A program made the translations under genes and the position numbers. From Paenibacillus sp. J5C2022 (lineage in GTDB: Bacteria; Bacillota; Bacilli; Paenibacillales; Paenibacillaceae), in NCBI RefSeq assembly GCF_025567625.1, contig NZ_JAOQJC010000001.1:186001-250000 (forward strand): DNA of 64,000 nt. Reading direction: 5' to 3'. How positions within the stretch are numbered: position 1 is the first letter of the stretch; each line of letters opens with the position of its first letter. A model generated the notes under the pieces. It worked only from the letters and a program-made list of their open reading frames with translations. It had not been told where the DNA came from and did no database searches. Below are positions 33,576-42,265 of the stretch, one piece after another.

Positions 33576-34484
33576 ATGGAGACCTATGAACAAGAAATAG
33601 AGACATTCGTCGTCTATATGCAAGACAGGGAATATGCGAAGGAGACTCAGACGGCTTATGCGAACGATCTGAAGCAATTCCTGATGGAATTGGACGGGAA
33701 ACCGCTTCACGAAGTGAGTGAGCTGGATGTGATGAAGCACCTGACGAATGTGAGGAAGCGCGGTGCGGGGGCGAAGTATCGGAACAGATGCCAGTCGGCG
33801 ATACGCCTGTTCTTCAAAGTGATGATGCGATTCCAACTGGCCGGCCATAACCCTACGCTTGAGATTGAGAAAGCGAAGGTGGAGAAGAACCGCCGGCCTG
33901 TCTTCCTGGAACGAAAATGGCTGGACAAATGCTTGCATGCGGTGAACAGCAAGCATATGGCAAGAGACGTCGTTATTGTGGCCTTGATGGCCTATGCGGG
34001 ACTTCGCGTCAGTGAAATCGTTCGTCTGAACGTGAACGACTATGAATCCGGTCGTGGGTCACTTGCGGTGCTGGGCAAAGGGGAGAAGTGGCGGTATATT
34101 CCGCTGCCAACCGAGCTGAACGCCTTATTGCTCCATTATGGGCATGTACGCATTCTGCCGCGCAACAAGAAGGACGAGCAGGCAATGTTCATCTCGCAGT
34201 TCGGCCGCAGGATAAGCAAGCGGATGGTGCAGACGATAGCAGAGAAGATGTTCATCGCGCTGCAAGGAGAGCATGAGGAGCTTCACGGTATCAAGTTGTC
34301 CGCGCACAAGCTGCGGCATTCCTTTGCAACGGATCTCCTGCGCAATGGGGCGGACTTGCGGGTCGTGCAAGAGCTGCTCGGTCATGAGGATATTTCGACG
34401 ACACAAATCTATACGCATGTGCTGGATGAATCCAAACAATACGCGATGAGTAAACTGCGCCCAAATATCCCTGTCCTAAAGTAA
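33576..34484 (+). CDS. tyrosine recombinase / integrase (XerC/D-like)
   Basis: 302 residues. N-terminal SAM-like core-binding domain (~5-90), catalytic domain (~105-300) with the conserved residues: Arg in [12 protein letters not shown], Lys in [25 protein letters not shown] (His and Arg), [16 protein letters not shown] (His and the nucleophile Tyr). Length equals XerC/XerD, but no Xer chromosomal-dimer context (codV/hslVU) is present. No other phage or transposon genes are nearby, so it is an orphan recombinase; a near-palindromic site lies 50 bases upstream. Confidence 0.9.
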   Translation: METYEQEIETFVVYMQDREYAKETQTAYANDLKQFLMELDGKPLHEVSELDVMKHLTNVRKRGAGAKYRNRCQSAIRLFFKVMMRFQLAGHNPTLEIEKAKVEKNRRPVFLERKWLDKCLHAVNSKHMARDVVIVALMAYAGLRVSEIVRLNVNDYESGRGSLAVLGKGEKWRYIPLPTELNALLLHYGHVRILPRNKKDEQAMFISQFGRRISKRMVQTIAEKMFIALQGEHEELHGIKLSAHKLRHSFATDLLRNGADLRVVQELLGHEDISTTQIYTHVLDESKQYAMSKLRPNIPVLK

Positions 34485-34493
34485 ATGCGAAGG

Positions 34494-34913
34494 TTATGCG
34501 CCCAGCAGGGGAAGATGTTTACGTTTATGATAGGTAAGCGTTAATAAAATGCACTGTTTCAATTCATCGACAGGCAAGGGATCATTTTCGTGGAATAGGA
34601 TGGCACGATTGCCTTCATAGCGAAAAAGATCTCCAAAAATCTCCTTAAATGTTTCGACGAGTTTCGTTTGACAATGGAAGTACATCGCATAGTGGTGGGG
34701 ATTGTTCTTTTGCCAGCCTATTCGGAGTGTACTTCCGAATTTTGTAACATAGCTTGGTTCACTCCACTTTAGAGTTTCTTCGACTATTTCGATTTCATCT
34801 GTTTCTGAAGCGGTTTGGAATACCAACTGGCGAAGGAACAGCAGTTTTGTGCGAATCTGTACGGGATAGCTTTCAAAAATATTGGCGACCTTGGAGTTGT
34901 GGATTGTATTCAT
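34494..34913 (-). CDS. DUF1801 (YdhG-like) domain protein
   Basis: 139 residues. Matches DUF1801-type proteins: VANIFESYPVQIRTKLLFLRQLVFQTA near the N-terminus, ETLKWSEPSYVTKFGSTLRIGW, and HCQTKLVETFKEIF. These are small cytosolic proteins distantly related to the iron-chaperone YdhG/frataxin-like fold; function here unknown. Start 34913 is set by AAGGAGAAG. Convergent with the recombinase gene, ten bases apart. Confidence 0.85.
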   Translation of the reverse strand: MNTIHNSKVANIFESYPVQIRTKLLFLRQLVFQTASETDEIEIVEETLKWSEPSYVTKFGSTLRIGWQKNNPHHYAMYFHCQTKLVETFKEIFGDLFRYEGNRAILFHENDPLPVDELKQCILLTLTYHKRKHLPLLGA

Positions 34914-35122
34914 GAAGATTCTTCTCCTTTCTCGGTGATAATCAGGTCGAAATCTTGCATAGTATAACATTATTTGCACATGACGTAAAAGAATCTCATC
35001 ACAGTTCCTGGACCAAAGTTAACATAATAATAGTTATGTTTGTTTAATGGCATTAATAAAAATATTGCCATAAAAATATTTATGTAAAGTATATGTCGAA
35101 ACGGATAGAAGTCGAACCAAAC

Positions 35123-35164
35123 AAAAACCGGAAGGAGCATCTTACGATGACCCTTCCGGTTTTT
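35123..35164 (-). terminator. terminator of the cydAB-like operon
   Basis: On the minus strand AAAAACCGGAAGG (35152-35164) pairs with CCTTCCGGTTTTT (35123-35135), 13 bp, followed by GTTTGG. The CydB stop codon is inside the loop. Confidence 0.85.
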
Positions 35165-36185
35165 GCTTCAAATAACGCTTGTCCTTCAGAAACAACCGCC
35201 AGAACCAATAGAAGACGGGAGCGAGCACAACAGAGCTGACGATATAGCCGATTAACAGTGAACGGAACATCGTATGGTTCGTGAACCCTTGCTCTACGGT
35301 CAGAATCGGATAGATGAGGTAAGGCATATGGGATACGCCATACGCATAGCTGGCAAGCGCGTATTGTACGACGACTGCGGCGACTGTCCAGCGTGGGAAG
35401 CCGATAAAGCCGCTATTCCGCTTCCAGAATAATGCGCCGTATCCCAATAGGAACGCGATGACGGAATAGCCGAACCACAGCGCCTGCTCCCGGAAGCCTT
35501 CGACGATCCAAGCCGCTTCGGGCGCCATTGTGAAGGTCGTCAAGAGCGCCATAATCAGCGTGAGAGGACCAAGCACGATGCCCAGCTTGCGGTATATCCG
35601 GTAGGCTTGTTCATCCTCCGCCTCACGTGAGTAGTCGGCGAGGAAGATGGCGGACAAGAACAGCTCGGTCGACAACCCGAAGCCCAGATGCGCATATTCT
35701 GTAGGCGAGCTGAATAGCTTAGCCAGCTCCAGATGCGGCACACCGCCGTCGATCGTCACAAAGCCGCCAAGTGTAACCGGCAATACACTAATGAGCAAGC
35801 CGGGGATAAGCAGACCCGTCACGCCCGAGACGACAATCAGAAGGCGGCTCCACTTGCGAAAGGCGAATGCGAATACCATAAACGTGCTCCGAATGGTAAG
35901 AAGCAGCAGCGCAAGACCTACCGGAAGCACGAGTACGGCAGCCAGCGTGTACATGGAGCGCGGGAAGAAGCCAACCAGCGCGACGACTAGCAATACGAGA
36001 AATACGTTCGTCACTTTCCACGTTGGCGACAGGAAGCGGTTCGCAATAGCACCTGCATTGGTCCTGGAGCCTCTCCGGTCGAACAGCATCGCCCAGAAGC
36101 CGGTGCCGAAGTCGATCGAACCCAATATGGAGTATATGAATATGAACACCCACAGTATAAAAATCGCCAAAGTTACATCGCTCAT
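35142..36185 (-). CDS. cydB: cytochrome bd-type ubiquinol oxidase subunit II (CydB-like)
   Basis: 347 residues, about nine transmembrane helices. CydB family features: LGSIDFGTGFWAMLF near the N-terminus, RFLSPTWKVTNVFLV, and LTLIMALLTTFTMAPEAAW later. It partners CydA in a membrane quinol oxidase that reduces oxygen without pumping protons. The start at 36185 overlaps the cydA stop by four bases (ATGA), so the subunits are co-translated. An upstream in-frame extension to 36401 lies wholly inside cydA and is rejected. Confidence 0.9.
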   Translation of the reverse strand: MSDVTLAIFILWVFIFIYSILGSIDFGTGFWAMLFDRRGSRTNAGAIANRFLSPTWKVTNVFLVLLVVALVGFFPRSMYTLAAVLVLPVGLALLLLTIRSTFMVFAFAFRKWSRLLIVVSGVTGLLIPGLLISVLPVTLGGFVTIDGGVPHLELAKLFSSPTEYAHLGFGLSTELFLSAIFLADYSREAEDEQAYRIYRKLGIVLGPLTLIMALLTTFTMAPEAAWIVEGFREQALWFGYSVIAFLLGYGALFWKRNSGFIGFPRWTVAAVVVQYALASYAYGVSHMPYLIYPILTVEQGFTNHTMFRSLLIGYIVSSVVLAPVFYWFWRLFLKDKRYLKQKPEGSS

Positions 36186-37519
36186 GTTGGTGTCGCCTCC
36201 CTGCCGGCAAGCTCGGGAAGCACAGGATGCCTTTTGAAGTAAAACCGCATAGCAAAAACAGTGACGATTAGCAGAAAGACATATATCCCGATGAACAGGA
36301 CAAACAGCAAGCCAAGGCTCTCCGATTGCGTTGCGGCTTCGCTGGTGCGCTGCACATGGTAAATCGTCCACGGCTGCCTGCCTGTGCAGCTGAATATCCA
36401 CCCGGTCTCGATGCCGATCATCGCAAGAGGTCCGGTCGCGACCAGCGCCAGCAATGTCCAGCGAGGATAAGTCCGCTTCAGCAGCAGCCGGTAGGCAATA
36501 GGAGCGAAGGCCATCAAGATGAGCAGCGTCCCGATTCCTACCATCAGGTTGAATAACGTATGCACTTGCAGAGGCGGCCAGTTCTCCATCGGGAAGTCGT
36601 TCAGTCCTCGCACGACGCCATCAAAGGAGTTGGTCGCCAGAAAGCTGAGCAGCCACGGTATCTCGATAGAGCCATTCAACGTTCGGGATTCGGCGTCGGC
36701 CGTTCCGCCAATTGCAAGCGGGGCGCGGCTTTGCGTCTCGAACAATCCCTCAGCGGCAGCCAGCTTCTCCGGCTGGTAATGATGCAGCATCTGCGCGGTG
36801 GCGTGTCCGTTCACCGCCGTTCCAACCGACATAATGCCCCCAATAAGAAGCGCGATAAATAGAGCTTTTCCATGATAGGCATACTCCACAGCGCTTCGAT
36901 TCCTTCTTAACAGCTTGTATGCAGCGACTGAGGCGACTGCGAAAGCGCCTGTCATATACGCGGACAGCAGTACGTGACCCGCCGTCGTCCATATGCTGGG
37001 ATTGAGCACGGCCGCCCACGGATCGACATTCACAATTTCCCCATTTACGATCTCAAATCCCGTCGGCGTGTTCATCCAGGCATGGGCATCGGTAATAAGC
37101 ACAGCAGAAGCACTGGCTCCGATCGCAACGAAGATGACGCTTACGATCCGGGCAAGGGGAGGGAGTCTGTCTGCAGCGTAGACATAGATAGACATAAATA
37201 AAGCTTCCAGGAAAAATGCCCATATCTCCACCTGGAAAGGCAATGCGATCACTTGTCCCACATATTCCATGAAGCCGGGCCACAGCAGCGCCAGCATAGC
37301 GCCTACGATGGTGCCGGACGGAATTGCGACGCCGAGAATAATAGCGAATCCTCTCGTCCAGCGCTTGGCCATCGTGGAATAGTCGGGGTCCTTCTTGACA
37401 TGATATAGGATTTCTGCAACGACAATCATAAGAGGTATGCCTACGCCAAGCGTTGCGAAAATAATATGAAAGGCCATTGAAGAGCCGAACAGCGCTCTGG
37501 CAAGTGTCACCGTATCCAT
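36182..37519 (-). CDS. cydA: cytochrome bd-type ubiquinol oxidase subunit I (CydA-like, short Q-loop)
   Basis: 445 residues, nine to ten transmembrane helices. Heme ligands: His near residue 18 (SSMAFHIIFATLGVG), His in TTAGHVLLSAYMTGAF and Met near 330. GRQPWTIYHVQRTSEA is the CydA hallmark. The region between helices 6 and 7 that forms the quinol (Q) loop is short, as in the cyanide-insensitive oxidase branch rather than E. coli CydA. First gene of a two-gene unit; a TetR gene lies 121 bases upstream on the same strand, with AGCATT/AATGCT (37560-37575) between. Confidence 0.92.
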   Translation of the reverse strand: MDTVTLARALFGSSMAFHIIFATLGVGIPLMIVVAEILYHVKKDPDYSTMAKRWTRGFAIILGVAIPSGTIVGAMLALLWPGFMEYVGQVIALPFQVEIWAFFLEALFMSIYVYAADRLPPLARIVSVIFVAIGASASAVLITDAHAWMNTPTGFEIVNGEIVNVDPWAAVLNPSIWTTAGHVLLSAYMTGAFAVASVAAYKLLRRNRSAVEYAYHGKALFIALLIGGIMSVGTAVNGHATAQMLHHYQPEKLAAAEGLFETQSRAPLAIGGTADAESRTLNGSIEIPWLLSFLATNSFDGVVRGLNDFPMENWPPLQVHTLFNLMVGIGTLLILMAFAPIAYRLLLKRTYPRWTLLALVATGPLAMIGIETGWIFSCTGRQPWTIYHVQRTSEAATQSESLGLLFVLFIGIYVFLLIVTVFAMRFYFKRHPVLPELAGREATPT

Positions 37520-37640
37520 CGTTTATTCTCCAATCCTTTCCACATCCAGTATCTCTGTTAGCATTGGTAAATGCTTCTAGAAACATGCATGCAGTAAAAA
37601 GATTGAAACATGGACGAAAACGGGGAAAGGGTGTGAGCAA

Positions 37641-38231
37641 TTAGTCGGCTCTGAATCCTTCGCATAAGAGCGTAATGGCTGCAACGCTTTCCTCCAGCGC
37701 TTGCTGTCGTTCGGACGATTCGGCTATCCAGAGCACGGCTTCGTTCATCGCGCCGGATAACAGATGGGTTAGCGCATCTACGCTTGCATGCTTCAGAATA
37801 CCTTGAGTCTGCATAATCTGTAGCTGATCCCGGAGTGTCATCATGGCATGCTGCTCGTCCGTTCGCCGCCACACATCCCAGCCCAATACAGAGGGACCGT
37901 CAATGAGCAATATGCGCCGATTATTATCCGCCACCGCTGCAGCCATGAATGCCCGGCATCCCAGAATGAGCTGTTCCCAAAGATCATCGCTGCCAGAAGC
38001 TTCCGACTCGATGCGCACTGCAATCTCCTGCTGAACGGATTGCAGCACAGCCAGGAACAAGCCTTCTTTATTGCCGAAATGATGGTACAGCGCTCCCCGG
38101 GTCATTCCGGCATCGCTGACCAGCTTTTCAAGCGGCGTTGCCGCATACCCCAGTTCGGAGAATTGCGTTCTTGCCGTTTGAATCAGCGTTTGTATTGTCT
38201 CTTGTTTTTGCTCCGCTTTCGATCTTCTCAT
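37641..38231 (-). CDS. TetR-family transcriptional regulator
   Basis: 196 residues. HTH at ~25-55 (ELGYAATPLEKLVSDAGMTRGALYHHFGNKEGLFLAVL), closest in style to AcrR/TtgR-type repressors, then a helical effector domain (DGPSVLGWDVWRRTDEQH is typical of this subgroup). It is the third gene after VOC and a broken alkylation-repair gene; the palindromic operator at 39202-39218 probably serves it. Whether it also controls cydAB downstream is open. Confidence 0.9.
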   Translation of the reverse strand: MRRSKAEQKQETIQTLIQTARTQFSELGYAATPLEKLVSDAGMTRGALYHHFGNKEGLFLAVLQSVQQEIAVRIESEASGSDDLWEQLILGCRAFMAAAVADNNRRILLIDGPSVLGWDVWRRTDEQHAMMTLRDQLQIMQTQGILKHASVDALTHLLSGAMNEAVLWIAESSERQQALEESVAAITLLCEGFRAD

Positions 38232-38258
38232 ATGGTATGGCTCCTCGCTTATTCTTGC

Positions 38259-38703
38259 TCAGGTTGATTCTGTCGGCGTGCAGCTTGTTAATAGACGCAA
38301 GCCATCGGCATCTTCGGCTTTTATCAGCGTTCTAAGAGAATGACGCACCATCTTGCAGCTGTGTTCGTCCGGATTCTTCATCCGATCCCACAGCCATTCC
38401 AATGCAGCCTCTTTATGAATCTTGGTCATGTCATTCACATGATTCGCCACGGACTTGCGCACATAAGGGGAGCACTTGAAGGAGAATGGCTAGCGCTTCG
38501 CGATAATCCGCCGGCAACGAGCTCCTCAACTGACGGCTGAACATGGCGACTCTTGCTTTCAGCTCCAATGCTTCCGTCTGCTTCGATATCGAAGAAATGA
38601 ACGACTCCGCAGGAAATTGGGGATACAACGGCGTAATAAGCTGTGCAAGCCGCTCGGCCAATCCGGAGCCAAAGTGGGTTTTTAGCGGAACGTAGTTGCT
38701 CAT
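38259..38703 (-). pseudogene. broken DNA alkylation repair (AlkD/HEAT-repeat) gene
   Basis: Two frames make one degraded gene. From ATG 38703 the first ~80 residues (SNYVPLKTHFGSGLAERLAQL, LELKARVAMFSRQLRSSLP) match the N-terminus of AlkD-like HEAT-repeat proteins. Near 38460 the reading frame shifts, and the second frame gives VRKSVANHVNDMTKIH and HSLRTLIKAEDADGL, which belong to the C-terminal repeats of the same family. Full-length members are about 360 residues; the middle ~150-200 residues are missing. So an internal deletion with frameshift has occurred. It starts directly on the VOC stop (TAA-ATG) and ends 27 bases before tetR. Confidence 0.8.
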
Positions 38704-39162
38704 TTACTCCATGTTCCGATCCTGGCTTTGTTTGCCGTCCCATACGTTTTCCGAGTATTGCTCGCTGTATGCGCCGACAGGAGGGATGACCGTTATGACA
38801 TCGATGAGTACACCAGAGGGATCAGCAGTAATGAAATGCCGCTGACCGAACTCTTCGCTTCGGATGTCCAGGTGAAGCGGCAGCCTGGCCACGGTTATCA
38901 GACTCTCGTAGACGGTATCGACATCGTCAACCTCGAAATTGAGGATCATTCCTTTCACGGAATGACGGAATGCCTCCGGCACAGTAGGATGGACAGCATT
39001 CAATATCGCCAGTTCGTAGGCTTGATCTTGCTGCTCCTGCTTCAGACTAACATACCAATCGGCTTCAAAGACGATGTGGAAGCCGAAGTAGTCGCAGTAA
39101 AACTTGGCGGTATCGGCAACTTTTTCGGTCATAATGACAGGGTAAAAACTGGATAGCTTCAT
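38704..39162 (-). CDS. VOC-family (glyoxalase/bleomycin-resistance-like) protein
   Basis: 152 residues, a single VOC fold: [37 protein letters not shown], and the second half [17 protein letters not shown]. Metal-ligand His/Glu positions are only partly clear, so binding protein or enzyme cannot be decided. First gene of the VOC - alkD remnant - tetR operon, with an operator palindrome in its promoter spacer. Ribosome site AAGGAG. Confidence 0.85.
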   Translation of the reverse strand: MKLSSFYPVIMTEKVADTAKFYCDYFGFHIVFEADWYVSLKQEQQDQAYELAILNAVHPTVPEAFRHSVKGMILNFEVDDVDTVYESLITVARLPLHLDIRSEEFGQRHFITADPSGVLIDVITVIPPVGAYSEQYSENVWDGKQSQDRNME

Positions 39163-39194
39163 GGGAGCAGCTCCTTATTTATGTAAGATAGCTT

Positions 39195-39226
39195 CACTTT
39201 AACATACAGACTGTATGTATGTAAAG
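39195..39226 (-). promoter_or_regulatory. VOC-tetR operon promoter with a palindromic operator
   Basis: On the minus strand TTTACA, 18-base spacer and TAAAGT. The spacer holds the perfect palindrome ACATACAG-A-CTGTATGT (39202-39218), a typical TetR-family operator shape (ACATAC...GTATGT). Confidence 0.75.
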
Positions 39227-39392
39227 GGGGGGGTAGGCACTTCGCCGACCGTTTGGCTAGATAGGAGCGAGGTATTCCGTCGTAGAAAGGTCCCGGTGTA
39301 TCTTATTCAAGAAGAAGCAATCGTGATATAATAGGGTGGGACTCCCAAATGAAGCAATAACTAACTACATAATAGAAGAAAGGTTGGATAAG

Positions 39393-40091
39393 ATGTCGAT
39401 GAAGCTGACCTATCACGGACATTCATGCTTTGAAGTGCGCTCTGGCGATCATGCCATTCTGATCGACCCCTATCTATCCGGCAACAAAATGGCGACATTA
39501 AGCCCGGATGATGTTCAAGTGGATGCCATTCTCGTCACGCACGGACATCAAGACCATGTTGGCGATACGGTGGCCATTGCCAGGCGGCTGAAATGTCCCG
39601 TTATCGCGAACTATGAAATTTCCATGTATTTCGCTTACAAAAAGCAACTTAAAGTAAAACCTATGCATATAGGCGGAGCTATCCAACTGCCATGGGGGAA
39701 GGTGAAGATGACGCCTGCTCTGCACGGTTCGGCATTGGAAATCGGGGAAGGAGAGTTTGTCGATGGCGGCCTTCCGGGCGGATATCTGGTTACGATGGGG
39801 GACCGCACCTTCTATCATGCGGGAGATACGGCGTTATTCAGCGATATAAAGCTAATCGGAGAATTGAATGATATCCACGCAGCTGCGCTTCCCATCGGCG
39901 ATCGCTTCACGATGGGCATCGATGATGCAATCATCGCGGCACAGTGGTTAGATGCAGGACTGAATATCCCGATGCACTACAATACATTCCCTCAGATTGA
40001 GCAGGACCCGCAGGTCTGGCTGAAGAAAGCACGTGATCAAGGACTGCAAGCGGAAGTAATGGAGATCGGACAGACGCTGACAATCCAGTAG
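39393..40091 (+). CDS. metallo-beta-lactamase-fold hydrolase (UPF0173, YtkL-like)
   Basis: 232 residues. UPF0173 pattern: KLTYHGHSCFEV, ILIDPYLSGN, the metal motif VTHGHQDHVGDT, HAGDTALFSDIKLIGE, ALPIGDRFTMGIDDA and PMHYNTFPQIEQDP. Predicted metal-dependent hydrolase of unknown substrate, cytosolic. The start at 39393 follows GAAAGG with nine-base spacing; an upstream ATG (39336) is not supported. A TATAAT box at 39327-39332 may be its -10. Confidence 0.92.
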   Translation: MSMKLTYHGHSCFEVRSGDHAILIDPYLSGNKMATLSPDDVQVDAILVTHGHQDHVGDTVAIARRLKCPVIANYEISMYFAYKKQLKVKPMHIGGAIQLPWGKVKMTPALHGSALEIGEGEFVDGGLPGGYLVTMGDRTFYHAGDTALFSDIKLIGELNDIHAAALPIGDRFTMGIDDAIIAAQWLDAGLNIPMHYNTFPQIEQDPQVWLKKARDQGLQAEVMEIGQTLTIQ

Positions 40092-40110
40092 CTAAGGGAG
40101 GGTTGAGCGA

Positions 40111-40872
40111 ATGATAGGGAGAAAGTGTGTGGCCGCCTATTTTACGGTAATGGTGGTCGTTTTCGGGCTGACGTTCGGATTCACATCAATGGGCGGAAGC
40201 TTATGGCAGACGGCTGACAATTATCTATCATCGATGTTGGTAATTGCAATATTCACAGTACCGGCCGTTTTTATTTATGGCATCTTCGCCTCTATTGTCA
40301 TAGAGCATCTGATCGGGCGCACGAAGCTTCAAGGTCCGGTAGAATGGCTTGTATCCGGGACTTTGCATGTCATTATGGGTATCCTTTTCGGCTTATTCCT
40401 GCAAGGTACTCTCTTTAGCATATTCGGCGCCTTCGCTGCTTTAATCTTCTTCGTGATGGACAAGTCGGTGCAGTCCCTATTCCCACGTCTGAGACAAAGA
40501 AATAAAGCAGCTGCGTTGGCGGCCCCGCTTATACTTCTGCTCGTGTTCGTTGGTATCGTACAATTAACTGCACCGCCTTTGCCGCCTTTTACAACCGATG
40601 ATGCGGTCGCATTCGCAACGCAAGGAGACGGCAGTGTAACGGATTTATTTCCGAAAGAAGTCGGCATAAGCAAGCTGACCCATCAGGGCTATGCCATTGA
40701 AAGAGAGACGAAGGTAGAGACGGGAAGCGGGAAGGAAACCTATTATATCTATTTCATTGAGCGATGGCGCAAGGGTGAAGAAGCAGGAGCGCATAGCATG
40801 AAATATAAAGTAACGAGAGGCAGTATGGGAGCGGAAGGTTCCGAAGGGGCTGATCCGCCTTATCGCCGTTAG
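40111..40872 (+). CDS. hypothetical membrane protein
   Basis: 253 residues. Four to five transmembrane helices in residues 1-155 (FTVMVVVFGLTFGF, LVIAIFTVPAVFIYGIFA, WLVSGTLHVIMGILFGLFL, FSIFGAFAALIFFVM, LAAPLILLLVFVGIVQL), then a ~100-residue soluble tail with charged strands (TYYIYFIERWRKGEE). I do not recognise the family. Starts 19 bases after the UPF0173 gene with GGGAGGG ribosome site, so likely co-transcribed. Confidence 0.75.
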   Translation: MIGRKCVAAYFTVMVVVFGLTFGFTSMGGSLWQTADNYLSSMLVIAIFTVPAVFIYGIFASIVIEHLIGRTKLQGPVEWLVSGTLHVIMGILFGLFLQGTLFSIFGAFAALIFFVMDKSVQSLFPRLRQRNKAAALAAPLILLLVFVGIVQLTAPPLPPFTTDDAVAFATQGDGSVTDLFPKEVGISKLTHQGYAIERETKVETGSGKETYYIYFIERWRKGEEAGAHSMKYKVTRGSMGAEGSEGADPPYRR

Positions 40873-40910
40873 CGTACAGGATGCATTTTGGATAAAAACG
40901 GAGGACTCGT

Positions 40911-41399
40911 ATGACAGCTAATGTGCAGCACCAACTTCTGACCATGAGTATGATCCGGGACGGCAATCGCATATTGCTCATCAATCGACCGAATGAGATG
41001 GGGTTCCCCGGTTATATTTCACCTGGAGGGAAAGTGGATTTTCCTGAAAGTATTGTGGATGGCGCTATACGGGAAGTGAAGGAAGAGACCGGACTCGAAG
41101 TGACGGAAATTACTTTCAAGGGACTTCATGAGTTCTGCAATATAAATACGGGACTTCGCTATATGGTGTTCAACTATCTGGTCACTTCATTCCGGGGGGA
41201 ATTGCTACAGCATCCGCCGGAAGGCGAATTGTTGTGGGCAGACCTGGACAGTCTGGAAGAGCTGCCTATGCAGGACTGGTTCCGTGAACGCATACCGTTA
41301 TTTTTCAAGCCCGGCGTATTCGAATACAGCACGATGTGGGACCAAGAGAACGATAAGGTGCTGAACGCTACGGAAATGTGGTATAGGGAATCGGACTAA
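40911..41399 (+). CDS. NUDIX hydrolase (MutT/8-oxo-dGTP diphosphatase-like)
   Basis: 162 residues. The Nudix box is intact: GGKVDFPESIVDGAIREVKEETG followed by a hydrophobic residue (residues ~38-62). The N-terminal LLTMSMIRDGNRILLINRP and the context fit Bacillus YtkD/MutT-type 8-oxo-dGTP or nucleotide pyrophosphohydrolases; the exact substrate is unknown. Ribosome site GGAGGA before ATG 40911. Confidence 0.9.
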   Translation: MTANVQHQLLTMSMIRDGNRILLINRPNEMGFPGYISPGGKVDFPESIVDGAIREVKEETGLEVTEITFKGLHEFCNINTGLRYMVFNYLVTSFRGELLQHPPEGELLWADLDSLEELPMQDWFRERIPLFFKPGVFEYSTMWDQENDKVLNATEMWYRESD

Positions 41400-41605
41400 T
41401 TAATGGGGTTAAACGATATGCTTGGAGTTGTGAAAGGAGTCAATGATGACGGGCGTAAAGATCGAATTATTATCAAGCTTCACTATTGACATCAGTTGGG
41501 AGAGATGAGTTATACAGCGAATGAAAAATATCGAGTGGTAAAACATGAGTCGGATCGAAAACTATCTATTGACTTCTTATTCATGAAAAGAAAGTTGGTT
41601 GTGAA

Positions 41606-42163
41606 ATGATGAATACATTTCCCGTTATATATACTGAACGGCTTACGCTAAGACAATTAAGACCAGAGGACAGCATGGATCTGTTCCATTATTTCTCAAG
41701 AGATGAAGTAACAGAATTCTACGATTTGGAGAGTTTCACATCGATTAAGCAAGCTACTGACCTGATTGATAGCTGGAATAAACGTTATGAGACGGAGCAG
41801 GGCATACGCTGGGCTATATCGCTGAAGAACGAGGAACGGGTCATCGGCACTTGTGGCTACCATAATTGGGCGAAGGAGCACAGCAAGGCTGAGATCGGAT
41901 ACGAGTTAACGCCGGAATATTGGCGGCAGGGGATCATGACGGAGGCTATTGCAGCGATCCTTCAGTATGGATTCCAATCGCTCCAGCTTAATCGTATTGA
42001 GGCATTCATTGATCCCGCCAACATTAGCTCCAGGAAGCTGCTTTTGAAGGCAGGTTTGGCAGAGGAAGGGCTCTTAAGAGATTGCTTCTTCGAGAAGGGG
42101 CAATTTGTCGATGCAGTCATTTTCTCCATTTTGAGTAGAGAAGCGGTTAACCGCCGTCATTAA
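41606..42163 (+). CDS. GNAT acetyltransferase, RimJ/RimL-like
   Basis: 185 residues. Pattern of the RimJ/RimL group: TERLTLRQLRPEDSMDLFHYFS, IGTCGYHNWAKEHSKAEIGYELTPEYWRQGIMTEA, LNRIEAFIDPANISSRKLLLKAGL. It probably acetylates a protein N-terminus or small amine. No strong ribosome site is visible before ATG 41606. The 206 bases upstream hold no convincing gene. Confidence 0.9.
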   Translation: MMNTFPVIYTERLTLRQLRPEDSMDLFHYFSRDEVTEFYDLESFTSIKQATDLIDSWNKRYETEQGIRWAISLKNEERVIGTCGYHNWAKEHSKAEIGYELTPEYWRQGIMTEAIAAILQYGFQSLQLNRIEAFIDPANISSRKLLLKAGLAEEGLLRDCFFEKGQFVDAVIFSILSREAVNRRH

Positions 42164-42265
42164 AGAGACGGGAAGCTAATGTTTTCGGAAGTGCAGCAAC
42201 TTTCAATGGGATATATCGTCTATATGGAAGATGGCATTAAATTGAAATTGCTGGAGGCGGATGAG

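Noticed and set aside
33576..34484. Prophage or integrative element marked by the recombinase
   Set aside because: Neighbours are ordinary chromosomal genes and no phage, relaxase or flanking tRNA repeat is visible.
35647..36237. Open frame of 196 codons opposite cydB
   Set aside because: Antisense shadow of a clear CydB gene; no start site or protein features.
41400..41605. Short frames at 41418-41489 and 41446-41508
   Set aside because: One has a fair AAAGGAG, but both are about 20 codons without protein character; treated as intergenic.
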